Shown piece after piece: positions 25,519 through 37,399 of a stretch of 64,000 nt of DNA (the stretch's first letter is position 1; every line of letters starts with the position of its first letter). The notes under the pieces were generated by a model. It saw only the letters and a list, made by a program, of their open reading frames with translations, ran no database searches and was not told the DNA's origin. The position numbers and the translations under genes are program-made. The DNA lies in NCBI GenBank assembly GCA_026874595.1, contig CM049309.1, forward strand, positions 13,442,576-13,506,575, written 5' to 3'. This DNA comes from Sipunculus nudus (Eukaryota > Annelida > Sipuncula > Golfingiida > Sipunculidae).

Positions 25519-28500
25519 TGTCACACACTGATATATCATATTTTGTTTTATATAATACATTTGTATTGTATGATTTATATGATATATAATATATAAATTG
25601 TATTGATAATAATATATAGTATGGTATATAAATATTTCTGTTAATGCATTCCTGAGCAGTTCAGTATTAATTCGAGCCTGATAGTCTAGATCAGCGAAAC
25701 TGTCCCAGGTTCATATATCAATTTGCATGGGTTCCCACAGTGAGAGGCAGATAAACAAATATTGATTTAGGACGGAATGAATGTTGCTGCTGCAACTGAT
25801 ACTGTTCCATTTCATAGCATTTAAAAAAACATCACTAATGACTATCCACTAAACCTTGGTACGCTAGAGTCAAGTTGGTTGTAGTTTGTGGGAGGTCTGC
25901 TGTGGTGTCACATGAAACTGCACCTTCCTGGTGATTTACCATGGATTTTATTAACTTTTTACTGGTGTTTGTTTGTTTGGATCTGAAGCATATAAACCAT
26001 GCTAACTTAGTTTGCCTTCAGTTGGAATGGCTGAGATATATGGCCTAAATATATGGGTGTTAATTGAATTTAATGGTTTTACTTTAAAACAGTCTGTAAT
26101 TTAGGTCAGTATGTTTTTAGAAATGAAGATATATTACATCTATGTTGAATGAGCTTCAGTTGTCATTTTAGTATCAGCTGATAGCATTATTCTGACATGT
26201 CTTTAAAAACCATGAAAGTCCAAGAGTGCAAAATCCAAAAGTGTTGAACTTCTATATATTAATATCATGAAGAATTCAATTGGGATCATCAGAAGAAAAT
26301 TCCTGAAATTTCTTGAATTTCAAATTTTATGCAGCTTGGCCATCTTATTATTAACCTACTGTATAAGACTTTGAGACAAATTATACTAATCAATATAACA
26401 GAATTTATACTTACATTAATGTTTTTCTGAGTGAATTTTCCTCTGGAGGGATAAGAACCTTCAACACTATCATAGGAGCACATGGGTTGTCCACTGGGTC
26501 AACAAACTAACCAGAAAAGAATTGATGTAAATATCCTTTCCCAAATGTTTATATATGTTATAGCATGCGAGAAAGGGAATGATCTTTAGGGATTAAAGAT
26601 GATCATACTTCAGTACCACATTTTGAAGGGGTTTTCCAAATAATCTGACCAGTCATTCCACATTACACGAAAATTTCTTCAAAACTTTAAGGATAATTTT
26701 CCTTGTTAATAAACAAATAAAGATGAAAACATCAACCTCCTTGAAGCAGTTACAGAAAATTTAATGTGCTCTATTAATTACCATATAATTTAGAGTACCC
26801 TTTTAATTACCATAATCTATGGGCAACAAGTGTTCATTGATCTAATTTTTTAGCATATATCCAGTAGAGGAATTATTTGTGTTCAGCAGAATGCCACACA
26901 CTCAAAATGAATGACTTATAATTAATGTAGTGGTAACAAACATATATCTTGAAAAACACTGTTAGAAAAATTGCTGTGCAACTGCAGTACGAGGTTATCT
27001 TAGAAATGTAAATGCAGCAATCAAAGCTATTTTTAGTTGTTTGTTATGTTTGAATTATACATGATATATCATGATTTTCAGTCATTCTGAGTCTCCAAAT
27101 AATGTGTGTTGATGTTTGTCGATTGCTGTGATTACAGTTCCTTATTCATAATGGTATCTTCCAGAAAATTACACTTATTTTCATGATAAAATATTAATAG
27201 GTACAGCCTTTTGAAAGTGACAATTTTCTGATAATGATGGAGCCTTTGAGGAAATAATACACCCAACATTATGCATATTTACTGATAGGTTTCATGTATC
27301 CTGCTACACAGCTAGGGAGCAGATTTTTTCTCTCTCATTCTCTCGTTCTGCGGGAAGTAGACCGTGTAAAACATTATTGGATGACAACTATATACTTATG
27401 CGGGTGGTTATTGAGCATTCAGTCATCTGTAACTGGCTCACAATATTGGTACGTCGTCATCTAGGCCACCACAGCTGCGGTTATAACATGATTTTACTTA
27501 TATCATAACAGTTGATATGTCAGTAAGTGAGACATGTTTAGATATGTATGCAGAACAAGCCTGTAGATTTTGGTAAAGCATTTGAGATATTTTACTCTGA
27601 TATTCAAATTGAGTGTACCACACCTTAGTGTATGAATAATAAACCAGTTTATGATGCGGTATAACTCCGGAAAAACTTATTACCGACTTTCATGTTGTCA
27701 TTCTTGACATACCTGCAGTGAAACTGACAGAACTGCTTACCAGACACGGTCTCTGTTAATTACAGATGTACAGCCAATTACAAACTGTCGTTCTTATGGC
27801 GCTTAGAGCGAAGGTTCATTGCAGGTATGGTATTCATGAAAAGCCACAGTGGACCCTGGAAATTTGCGTTTATGATGAAAAGAAGCATACAGGTGTAATA
27901 AAACAAGCACCCATACTTATACATTATTTCTTTATGATACGAATATCAAGGGACCTGAGATAACTGGATTTGTATGTCTTGATCTTTGTATATGTACACA
28001 TATACACACAGGCTTACAGGCTTGATAAAAATCATAGTTTAAAGTATATTTTATACCTGTTATCTAATAACAGAATGTTTACGGGTAAACCAGGTTTGAT
28101 TGATAGGTATAGGTGTCTTACATAAATCTTTAATTTCTGTTTGTATGCAAAATTGCTAATTTGTTATTATGCACACACACATGCATGTATGCACATACAC
28201 ACTTGAGCCCATGTTTTAGTGATACTTTCATAACTACAGTATCAAATTAGCATAAATGTGATATGCTGAATACGCATACTGCGTATTTATTATAATTAAG
28301 TATTTCCTTTTCTGCAGATAAATTTTTATGCCTCTGATATATAGAAATTCATGTTAATAGTTCTCATGTTTAAATATTTCTTTTAGTATAGACATATAAT
28401 TTATATGGCTTGGTATATATAAATGTCATAAATCTTTGTGATAGTTTTACATTATAATAAACTTCTTTGAACTTGAAAGAGCAATGAACTTCCCTTTTAG

Positions 28501-29889
28501 TCTGGTACATGCAGTCATGTGAAACCCAAGTATTTATTTCAGTAACACATCAAAACCTGCAGACTTGTACTGAGTTTAACAATCATAAAAGCTAATATCA
28601 AAGTTACTGCTTTCTTATCAGAAACAAGAAGGTTTATAAATACACTACAACAAAAATAATATTTACTGAAATGAAACAACAATGTTTATAAGGTCCCCTA
28701 ATAATAAAATACTTTTTTTTACATTTATTCAATATTCATGCAAAGTTTTGCATAAATGAAACAGTATAATCCTCAAACACTGCTAAAAAGAATTATACTT
28801 TTGAAAGGTAGATAAAATGATAATATATATAGGTATATAAATCTCTATCTCTCATACAGAATCTTTTGATATAGAGAAACATATATGTAGTGAACCATAA
28901 TTCTTTAGATAATATTCCCAAAACTTTTGGTAATGTTCCCCAAATTTTTGGTAATATTCCCCAAACCAGTATTACTCAGACAGGAGTTCCTTGGATGGCT
29001 GATACCTGTATGGATAAACCTGGACAGTATAATATTTCTTTTCATAAATAACACCTGGCTCCTGATGAAGTTACCTGTGTTTTGACTCCATCAGTGGCTT
29101 GATTGGATAGCGACACAATAATTCAATGAGATTCTGATCTCTGACCTCCACTGACCGGCGCTCAGTTATAGATCAGGAAGAATAATTGTTTACTTGCTGG
29201 ATACAGCACTTTGAAGCTCAATTGACCATGACTTTAGAGCTTTTATTGTCACAGTTGGCATTTGTGGGTTGTGACCTGGCCCCCGAGGGGCTGACAACTG
29301 ATTTACCGTTGAATATCTATTTCCATAAGAAAGGTTACCTCGGTTTATTAAATGTAGACTGGTCACGCAATCTTTTATTTGCCGCCTTTTATCAGTTGTC
29401 ATTTTATAATAATCTTCTATTGTTCACTGATATAATGTACACCGGTACAAGTCTATGGAGACCACTATCCATGCATAAAATGTGGTCAGTTATACAGTTC
29501 TCAAATTTCAAACCTTACAAAACCAGGAATGCAACAGTTACAGCCATTATGTCAAGTTCTACAGAACATAAAAGATACAAACTCCAGGTGTTATCTAATT
29601 ATATAAAGTAGGGAATGTTATTTACCTGAGATGATGAGACAATGAATTTAGAAACAGTATTTGCCCATTTCAGACCCACTCAGCCTGGGTAAGAATGTGT
29701 GAAAATTTTGCACATTAAGACGCCAGGCTATATTTTTACCACAAGGATGTGCCATCTTTGAAGCATAATCTTTTAATGGTCTAGACACGATATAAATCAA
29801 AAGGTTGTGCTCTATTTGGATTGTTGTTTTTGCTAAAACTCTTGGCCAAGGTTTTCAGCACAAGTGTGTGCTCTCATTCCTTAGGAAGT
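25519..29889. other. AT-rich non-coding DNA
   Basis: A mixed-composition island at about 27.30-27.96 kb stands out. A 141-codon plus-strand frame (29186-29611) has no domain I recognise and an overlapping antisense frame. GGTAATRTTCCCCAAA is repeated at about 28.91-28.97 kb. Confidence 0.4.
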
Positions 29890-30095
29890 GAAGTTACTGC
29901 TAATTAGTGGTGTTCTGATTACTTGATTATATCAATGATTGGTCGTTTTTTTCATAACTGGTAGCACCTTTGTATTATCGATCACAAATAATTATGTATG
30001 AGCATGCAAAGAAACGTACTATCTAGAAAGAAATATTCCAATCCTGAACATTCAGCAGCAGACAAGTGTCATCAACCTTGCTGTTACCTAGATCT
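29890..30095. repeat. Dispersed repeat family C, copy 1
   Basis: CATTCAGCAGCAGACAAGTG and the preceding ACTATCTAGAAAGAAAT recur at 40.4 kb as CTTCTAGCAGCAGACAAGTG and ATTATCTAGAAATAAA, in the same order and orientation. The left part (CAATGATTGGTCGTTTTTT / TGATGATTGGTTGTTTTCT) matches as well. Non-coding. Confidence 0.65.
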
Positions 30096-31174
30096 GTAAG
30101 CTGAACCTTAACCTTTTGTGTTATTAGTGTCTCCTTTAAAAGAGCTACACACAGTTTCGTGAATGCTGACTTGCACTTCATATATCATGAAAATATAGAA
30201 GTTTCATAAAATATTGGATCAATAATTTTTCATTGATCGTTTTTTCCCTAAGATCACCAAACATTATTTTAGAACCAGTTCCTACCACTATGGGTTATGC
30301 ACAGCAAGTGATTGATCTGATGTCAGTGGAATGATCCTGTAGGAAGTTGGTCTGTTATAAAAGCTTGCGCTGTATTCTACACATATAGCTGAGAAAAAGC
30401 ATTGTTTAAAGTTGGATGTGACCAGTACTGTCAGTGATATTATGCTCAGCAACAATATTATTCACATAAAGGTTACAATTTTCATAAAACTATATTCAGC
30501 AGTTGTAAATGAATAAATAGTTTAACTAACAAATAGTCTTTTTAATCATGGCTTCTCTAGTAAGATGAAAGAAAATTCAGAAAACCAAAGGTCTTGAGGA
30601 CTGTACAAGTTAGTATCAGTTACTGATACACATCATTCCACAGCTCTGTACCAAGCTTTTTCATAAACTTATAATGGTTTACAGTTGGGTTAACCCTTTG
30701 ATATATAATATCTTTATCATTTTGTTGGAACCTTTGAATCACAGAAGCCGTCATTAAACCACAAGATATTTTCAGAGATACACGATAGGTGTCAGATACA
30801 CATATGTTGGTTTCTATAAACCGTATCCGTTTGGTCTAGGTCCCAGAGATCATAGAATGATGCTTCCTTCAAAACCACTGTTTATGTTTCAAAACATTAG
30901 TCACATCGTATGTGAATGTGTTATCTTAGAACTGTCTCACCTGAATGATCAAAGGTCCGATATTACTAATAAGTGAGTTGGTGTGATCTGAATCCAGTAT
31001 GCAGGAGTCCACCTTTTACGATAAGTTATTATACTCCGTTCCAACACCACTGTCTTACAAATATTTTGCAATATTCTTTCAAATATATTTAGTTTTTCTA
31101 CTACAAATTTGCTACTACAAATCAAAGGAGTTAATGTGGTAATTTTGGCGATTTAAATTAATTAAATGATAATA
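30096..31174. other. AT-rich non-coding DNA
   Basis: I see no gene, repeat or RNA signal here. Confidence 0.4.
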
Positions 31175-31350
31175 CAGTAGAACCTCTGTATTACAGACAC
31201 TGGAAGGACAGGAAATTTTGCCCACAATAGAGAGGTGCCCTTAGTAGGGAGGTCATAGATTTCAGGACCTATTTCCAAGGGAATGTCCATAAGTGGCCGT
31301 GAATAGGAGATGCCCTTAGTACAGAGGTGCCCGTTAGGAGAGGTCTACTG
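31175..31350. mobile_element. Mariner-like MITE with TA target site
   Basis: The left end CAGTAGAACCTCTGTATTAC and the right end's reverse complement CAGTAGACCTCTCCTAAC form a good terminal inverted repeat. TA lies directly outside both ends (31173-31174 and 31351-31352), the classic Tc1/mariner target duplication. The 176-bp interior has repeated GAGGTGCCCTTAGTA-like phrases and no ORF. Confidence 0.75.
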
Positions 31351-31352
31351 TA

Positions 31353-34134
31353 TATACTTTGTGACCCCAAGACAGTCTTGACCTGTCTTCAAAGAACTGC
31401 AAAAACGATTGCATCATTTCATTAGGCCATGTCTGTTTATCGATGTTATGTAGAAGGGACATATGTGTGATGTAATAAAAGTGTGATGTACAAATACAAC
31501 TGTGACCTCATCTTTACGAATGGTCAAATGGGTGTAGTTTAAGATTGTCAGCTCAGAAGGTGACTGATCTTGGAATGTCACAAGGCCTTACATCTGTTCA
31601 GTCATATTTCTTTCTGAATTAATCATATGGAATCCTTACATGGAAGAGTATTATTCTGCAGATAGATAAACACCACATTTGTCTTATTTGCCTCTAAGGT
31701 ATATAAAGGTAAGGTGTAATGCATTTTATTAAAAAAAAATTCATGAATAAACAGGCAGACAGGGGTAGTGGAATGGAGGTAGTTGCAAGAATCATTTTGT
31801 TTACACCAATGAGAGTTAACTGCTGGAGTTATGGACTTTCCATGCTGATCTCAGCAGTTATTAATAAACCATGATGTCATTTGACCTTCTTGTTAAGTTC
31901 ATGGCCTATACTCATGATTGTGACAAGCATTAACGGAAAAAATCCAACCATCACTTTAAAATTGTTAAAATATTGTCTCAGAGAGCTGCATCAGTTATAG
32001 GTCAGGTTATGAGAGGATAATGCAATTAAACTTTATATCTTAAACTGGATTGAATACACGTAACATTATGAGCACTGGTTGTTGAAAATAACTAATATAT
32101 AGAAATAACAGTAGGTACCAACAGGTTCACTCCTTAACTGCACTGTGGTCCATTATTTATCATTTTTATTGACCCTTGAGATTTCCTGCTCCATGCAGTT
32201 CTGACTGAAAATTAAACCCATTTTTCAACCATTATTGCATTAGTTATTTACAAGGTAATATATGGAATTCTACAGGCAGTTCATTTAATTTGTAGCAATC
32301 TCACTGAAAATGAGTTCCTTGCTATACTGTTTAAACATTATCTTGCTGAATATGATATTTCCTTTTAAATGCTATACTGTAAATTCATTTCTTGTTGCCT
32401 TCAGTGACCTCTGAACTTTAACCTTCACCCCCCCCCCCCCCCAAAAAAAAAAAAATAAAATACACTTATCCTCAAATGTGCACTAAAATATTTTGGTTTG
32501 CAGATATTGTAGATATAAAAAGTGTCGGTAAATATACTGAATGGTCCCCCAGCTGAGCTGTTTTTAAGTTCTAGTTTATGGCCCGGGTGTGAGCCAGTCG
32601 GGTCCTGTCTGATTTTAATAATCAGTGTCTCGACATGCCTATTGGGACATATATAATGTACAAAATGCGGCCTGTTCCACCACCTTTGGCTCTGTTAGTG
32701 CGTATTGTCTGTTGACTACAAGCTCGCTTGAGGTTGCTGTAATCACCTTTACATGGTTAGCCTGGAGGCATTTCAGTGAATGTACCTAGCCAATTTTCAT
32801 GGCTGATTGTTGCCTGCCTTGTCCTGGAATAATGCAGGCTCGGCAGAACTCTCATTTTCGTGGCGGTAATGTATACCTGGCTTGAGTGATTGATAACGCC
32901 ACCTACTCCAACCATGCGCTCTTGTTTGTAAACAACTCTCAGCTACACATTTAAACTAGGTCAGTCTGAGTATCATGTGACCTCTGGTGTGGATGTTGAT
33001 GTCTTTTGGTTGGCTGGCTACACCAATTTGACAGGTGTCAATCATGCATAATAAGACAAGTTATTTTAGGCAACAGTTCATTCATGTAACTGAGGTTGAT
33101 CAGTACTGTTAAGTGTAGTTGTAGTGTAAGACTAGTGCTGCCAAGGCTTGGCCAAACTGGTAGGCCTGGCAGGCGTAGGTTTGCGCTGACATCCCTCATC
33201 AGTGATGTTTATTTGCCTAGCAGGCCTTTGCCCTGATGATTTGTTTATTCCTGTAATTACAAAATCTCTGTGTGTATATATGAAGATGCCATCAGTGTCA
33301 AAATAAATTCTTTACATCACATCTCCTGATTAATATGATAGACTTACTTAAATCCCTAGCAGCTATTTGTTAGTTGGTCTTCTTATTCCAGTACTGTATA
33401 TAGTAGTCCAACACTGGAGGCTGACAGGTCTCAAACCCATCCCCCCCCCCCCCATATGCCCTTGCCCATCAGCATCCAGCGTGAAAGTGACACATTCTGT
33501 CAATCAAGCCGTCAGATCAGGCCAGAGGGCTAGTCCTTGATGAATGTTCAAATCCCATTCCTGCCAAAGGTAAATTTTATAACAGAATTGTCCACTTGTC
33601 CCTCGATTATTATCCAATAATCTCTAAACTTGTGCATTAAAATGATGTTTACATCATCACTCATCTTTTAAATGTACCAATATGCTGTTCATGTACAATA
33701 GTAGGAATTCATGAATGTTTTGTTGATTGACAAGCATATCACTACCAGTAGGTAATGCCTGTGACATTTCATAATTTTCATGTAAAATCTTAACATTTCG
33801 CCTGGACAAGCCTTCCAACCTGATTTGACAGCTGGAAGAATGGAATGTTTCAATAAGTGCTGGTTGTTGACCCTTGGGGGGAGGGGGGTGTTGTCTGTCA
33901 ACATGTATTTCTGGACATCTCATTTCTCATAATTTGGTGCTTTTTTTAGTGCAGGTGTACTGCAGTTCTAGTGTGTGTACACATAGATTATGTTAACCAT
34001 GGCTCATCATGTAGGAATGTCCTGTTATCCAGGTAAATCTATGATACATTATGTCATCTTTAGTTATCAATGCATATATGCAATGGTATATTCTACCTTT
34101 TTTTGGATTTAGTTCTTTGGATTATAGACCCTTG
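31353..34134. other. AT-rich non-coding DNA with C tracts
   Basis: C homopolymers lie at about 32426-32442 and 33440-33453. The two overlapping minus-strand frames at 33.66-33.92 kb are unrecognised. No second kinase exon was found on this side of 34628. Confidence 0.4.
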
Positions 34135-34304
34135 AGTTTCTGAACTTCTCTAATACAGACACCTCTATTATGGACATAATCCCAGGTCCCAACTATGCCT
34201 GTCATTTCCAGATTCTACTATACAGTGGAACTTGGACTGACCAAAGCAGTCTTAATTTAGGGGAGGTTGCAATTGTTGGGTGGTCACAAGGCTATGTTCC
34301 ACAG
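34135..34304. mobile_element. Two small fragments of the CAGTRGAAC MITE family
   Basis: The stretch 34150-34220 contains TAATACAGACACCTCTATTA, matching the wording just inside the 31.2-kb element, and looks like a partial copy. Next to it, 34223-34304 starts CAGTGGAACTTGG and ends with the near-inverse CTATGTTCCACAG, an 82-bp miniature with TA on its left. The ORF running through this region has no recognisable domain. Confidence 0.5.
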
Positions 34305-34599
34305 GAGTTGCCATACACAAACTGTACAATCCACATAGATGTGCTCACTCATCTGATTGGCATGTGCACAGAAGTAGGCCATATAAGGTCAAGTAAAATT
34401 TATGTACAATGTTTTTATCTAACACTTTATATGAGATTGATTTACAATGTGTCATTGATAAATTGCGCAATTAGAGGGTGATTGCTCCATTGAACAGGTG
34501 TATTATGGTATAGACTGGATGAGAGCTGCAGTATTCTAAAACCTTGATTTATGATACCTGTATTTAATACTCCTTGTGACTATTGAAGGTATTTTTATA

Positions 34600-34627
34600 G
34601 TCTTGATTTGAATTCTGTCTTTTACAG
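34600..34627 (+). promoter_or_regulatory. Splice acceptor of the kinase exon
   Basis: A T-rich tract (TTGAATTCTGTCTTTTACAG) ends in AG directly before the exon. CTTGATTT slightly upstream is a possible branch-point region. The acceptor phase leaves one base to complete the Arg codon of the HRD motif, which supports its use. Confidence 0.8.
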
Positions 34628-34686
34628 GGATTTGAAGATGGAAAATATATTATTGGATGAGAAAAAGAAGAATATTAAACTTGTTG
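34628..34686 (+). CDS. Internal exon of a Ser/Thr protein kinase (catalytic loop)
   Basis: This 59-bp exon reads, after one leading base, DLKMENILLDEKKKNIKLV. It matches protein-kinase subdomain VIb running into VII: the catalytic Asp and Lys of (HR)DLK, the Asn of EN, then the strand just before DFG. The leading G would complete the Arg codon of HRD, and the trailing G would start the Asp codon of DFG. The exon is preceded by a pyrimidine-rich stretch and TTTTACAG, and followed by GTAAGT. The DLKxENxLLD pattern with NIKL fits the CAMK/AMPK-related group (NUAK-, HUNK-, KIN1- or SIK-like); one residue appears extra compared with my recollection of HUNK. The family cannot be fixed from 19 residues. 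The adjoining exons (before HR and from DFG onward) were not found, so the flanking introns appear to run past both window edges. Because the phase joins exactly at both splice sites, chance is unlikely. Confidence 0.85.
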
Positions 34687-34692
34687 GTAAGT
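34687..34692 (+). promoter_or_regulatory. Splice donor of the kinase exon
   Basis: GTAAGT is a perfect match to the intron side of the metazoan 5' splice-site consensus. It follows ...CTTGTTG, so the exon ends after the first base of the expected DFG Asp codon. Confidence 0.85.
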
Positions 34693-34847
34693 AAACTTTC
34701 TCTGACTGCATGTTTCAGTATTTGGAAATTTTAAATTCAACCCTTTTCCATGTTTTTTTTAAATGCTCTTTGATGTCATGTTTGTTTTGTGTCTGTTTTT
34801 GATTTTAACACTCCATCAATGAAGGTAAAACAAGGTAGAATATTATA

Positions 34848-35339
34848 CGCCTGTCTATAATGGGATATATAATGGTATACCCATCGTCTGTCCGTCAGTC
34901 TGTCTGTCAACTTTTAGTATCACCCAAGTTAACTTTCCAGAGATTTAATGGATATTCACAAAACTCTCCATAACAATTGATTATTTCGCCCCAGTTCAAA
35001 CACACTAATTGATTAATTTATTGAAAATCCACACATATATGAGGTCAGAGGTCACCAGGCTACTTTGTGGTATCAGGAATATGATGGATTTTGATAAAAC
35101 TCAATAGAACTACTAACCACCTCAGTTTGATTCCCAGCATAATCCATGCATTTTTAATGAGGTAAGAGGTCATCATACTTTGGTGACATTTTGATGACGT
35201 ACCAAAAATCTAATGGATTAACCAATTTAGTTTCTCCCCTGAATAAAATTTTTTGGCAAAATTCATGCATTTTTACTGAGGTCAAAGGTCACAAGACATT
35301 CAATGGGTGCATTATGGATCTTCTGTGATCTTGTTTTTG
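34848..35339. repeat. GGTCA-rich dispersed repeat, copy B
   Basis: It is the same family and orientation as 10.49-11.02 kb, beginning with a CGTCTGTCCGTCAGTCTGTC stretch and ending at a TCTTGTTTTT. It begins only about 160 bp after the kinase-exon donor, so it lies in the downstream intron. Internal units include GAGGTCAGAGGTCACCAG and GAGGTCAAAGGTCACAAG. Confidence 0.75.
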
Positions 35340-35483
35340 TCTGTTGGTCTGTTTGTGTGTCTGTGTACAAGACATCTTAAACAGGTATCAGTAGATCTCT
35401 ACTAATTATGAAGAGGTGCTCAGCAAGGTAAGGAAAAGCAGAATCAATCTTTGAGCTGATCTGTGTCCATGGCCTATATGCAG

Positions 35484-35700
35484 GATATTTTTTGTCCGGG
35501 TGTAGATCTGTTCTTAAATATGATTTCATCAACAGCCAGAATTGCTGACACCTAGTGGTTTAAACTTACACTGTTAGCTAATATAAGTCTTTTACATATT
35601 TTTGTCTGGGTGTACATCTGTTCTGGAATATGATTATGATGAACAGCCATCAGTGCTGACACCTTGTGGTTCAGTTTTACACTATTAGAGAATATAATTA
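35484..35700. repeat. Two-copy tandem duplication of about 112 bp
   Basis: TTTTTGTCCGGGTGTAGATC (35489) recurs as TTTTTGTCTGGGTGTACATC (35599), each followed by an AACAGCCA...GCTGACACC...GTGGTT text. The copies remain clearly alignable, suggesting an intermediate-age duplication. Confidence 0.8.
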
Positions 35701-36616
35701 AGACATTAAGGTAAGGTTTTACTTTGCAAGTTATTTTGATTTATCAAAATATTTTATCAGTGGAGGTAACCACCTCCATTTTTTTAAATAGATTTTCATC
35801 TATGCGGTGTCACTGTACTTACGTTTGACACACATGGACTGGGTACTGCAGGTGATTTGGTGCAGTTCAACACAATGGCCTCGGGTATTCAGTTCAGGTT
35901 GTGTCATTTCATACTGGTAATGAATACAGACAGCCAAGAAAATTTCTTTGAGATCATAGTATTACAGTGTGTTTAGTAAACAGCCCCATCAAAACTGAAT
36001 TATTATCAGATTTGGTACATGATTTTTGTGGATATGTTTCTCTTCTTATAACAAGTACTCGGCCAGGTCCAGGTAATACTGCACCCACAAGCACTGCCAC
36101 GAGACTTTTACCTTCTTGCTTATCTTAGGTGTTTATCATGTAGCTTTAAGCTCCAAACATTGTAGAAAAAACATTTCTTACTCAGTTGCACATTGCATTC
36201 ATGGACACTGAACAAACATAAGTTTTTGCTTATTTTTTCAACAAAAAGGACTTAATATTAAGAGCTGTCAGATCATCTCAGACACCGACCAGCTGGCTCA
36301 AACCCTTAACGATCCAATGTTTTGGACCACACTATTTTCGTTACTGTTCAGATATATCCCCAACAAATGTGAATTTTTACTGGCCATAGAAACATGCTTT
36401 ATTGGTGTTAGATCATATTACTTTTGTGTTTGAAGTTATGGGTTTGTTCTTATGCTCAGCCAAGCTTAAGTTACCCTTCTTATAGTATTTGGTACTGTTG
36501 GCAGGATTTAGGGAGTTGTGTGTGGCTTAAACCCCCACTCAGTTATGGATGGAATCCAGCATTCCGGGTACAGATTGCCCCCAAAAAGGAGGGTGAATGT
36601 ACTTTTGCACAAGAGG

Positions 36617-36636
36617 TCACAGGTTCAATCCTGTGA
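36617..36636 (+). other. Isolated B-box/T-arm-like hairpin
   Basis: TCACAGGTTCAATCCTGTGA has a perfect six-pair stem around GGTTCAATCC, close to the Pol III B-box consensus. No good A box at tRNA spacing is visible, so it may be a remnant of a tRNA-derived SINE or chance. Confidence 0.3.
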
Positions 36637-37399
36637 TCAGCTGAGTTTCTGTTTCCCTGCTGTTTACATTTAAATATTGAGTGTTTTTTGGGATTTTCAT
36701 CTGATTATCATCTGACTGTCATCGACCTAACCCCTGGGACTGTGACATATGAACAGGAATATACATACACCTTTGTTACTGCCAGCCACATGACAGTCAA
36801 TGTGATAATAGCAAAGCAGGGGGTATCTGCTCGAGTAGTCTCTAAAAAAAAATCTGATGCTGATATTAGATAAGATACAATCATCACTCCAGCTTCCGCA
36901 GCTGTTGTTATGGGAACAGGATCCTACAGTCTATTGATTACCACAAACCAGGATCTAACCCTCCCCCCCCCCCCACCCACACATCCCCCGCCTGAATACA
37001 GTCATCAACTTTATCCATCTGTCTTCTTTATCTGCCCATTTGTTAGCTTTCCATGTGTGACATAATATTAAAAAAAAATTATAATAACTGTGACAGATGT
37101 ATCTTATGCATCTCCTTAGCTGATTGAATTGAAGTACAGTTTTTTTCACAAATTTCATGAATTTTTGTAAATTTTGCATTCATTTTCAACTTTTTGCCAA
37201 ATTTCTGATTCCACCCATTTTAGACTAAAGAACATGTTTCTCATTTTCTAGCTTGCTGCAGGTAGGAAGGAGCAGGGAAGGGAAGGGGGGGGGGTTTCTC
37301 AAGACGGCATCTCCCAATTACTAACACTGTCTTTATAACAAACAGATAATGTCAGTATCAATAACACCTATCCAAAGAGCCAGCGTCTTACTCTTGGTG

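Noticed and set aside
25234-25596. 120-codon Leu/Ser-rich ORF as a membrane protein
   Set aside because: It lies on a CT simple-sequence array.
29186-29611. 141-codon plus-strand ORF as a gene
   Set aside because: No recognisable domain, no promoter or splice context, and an antisense ORF overlaps; this length is plausible by chance in six frames of a 64-kb window.
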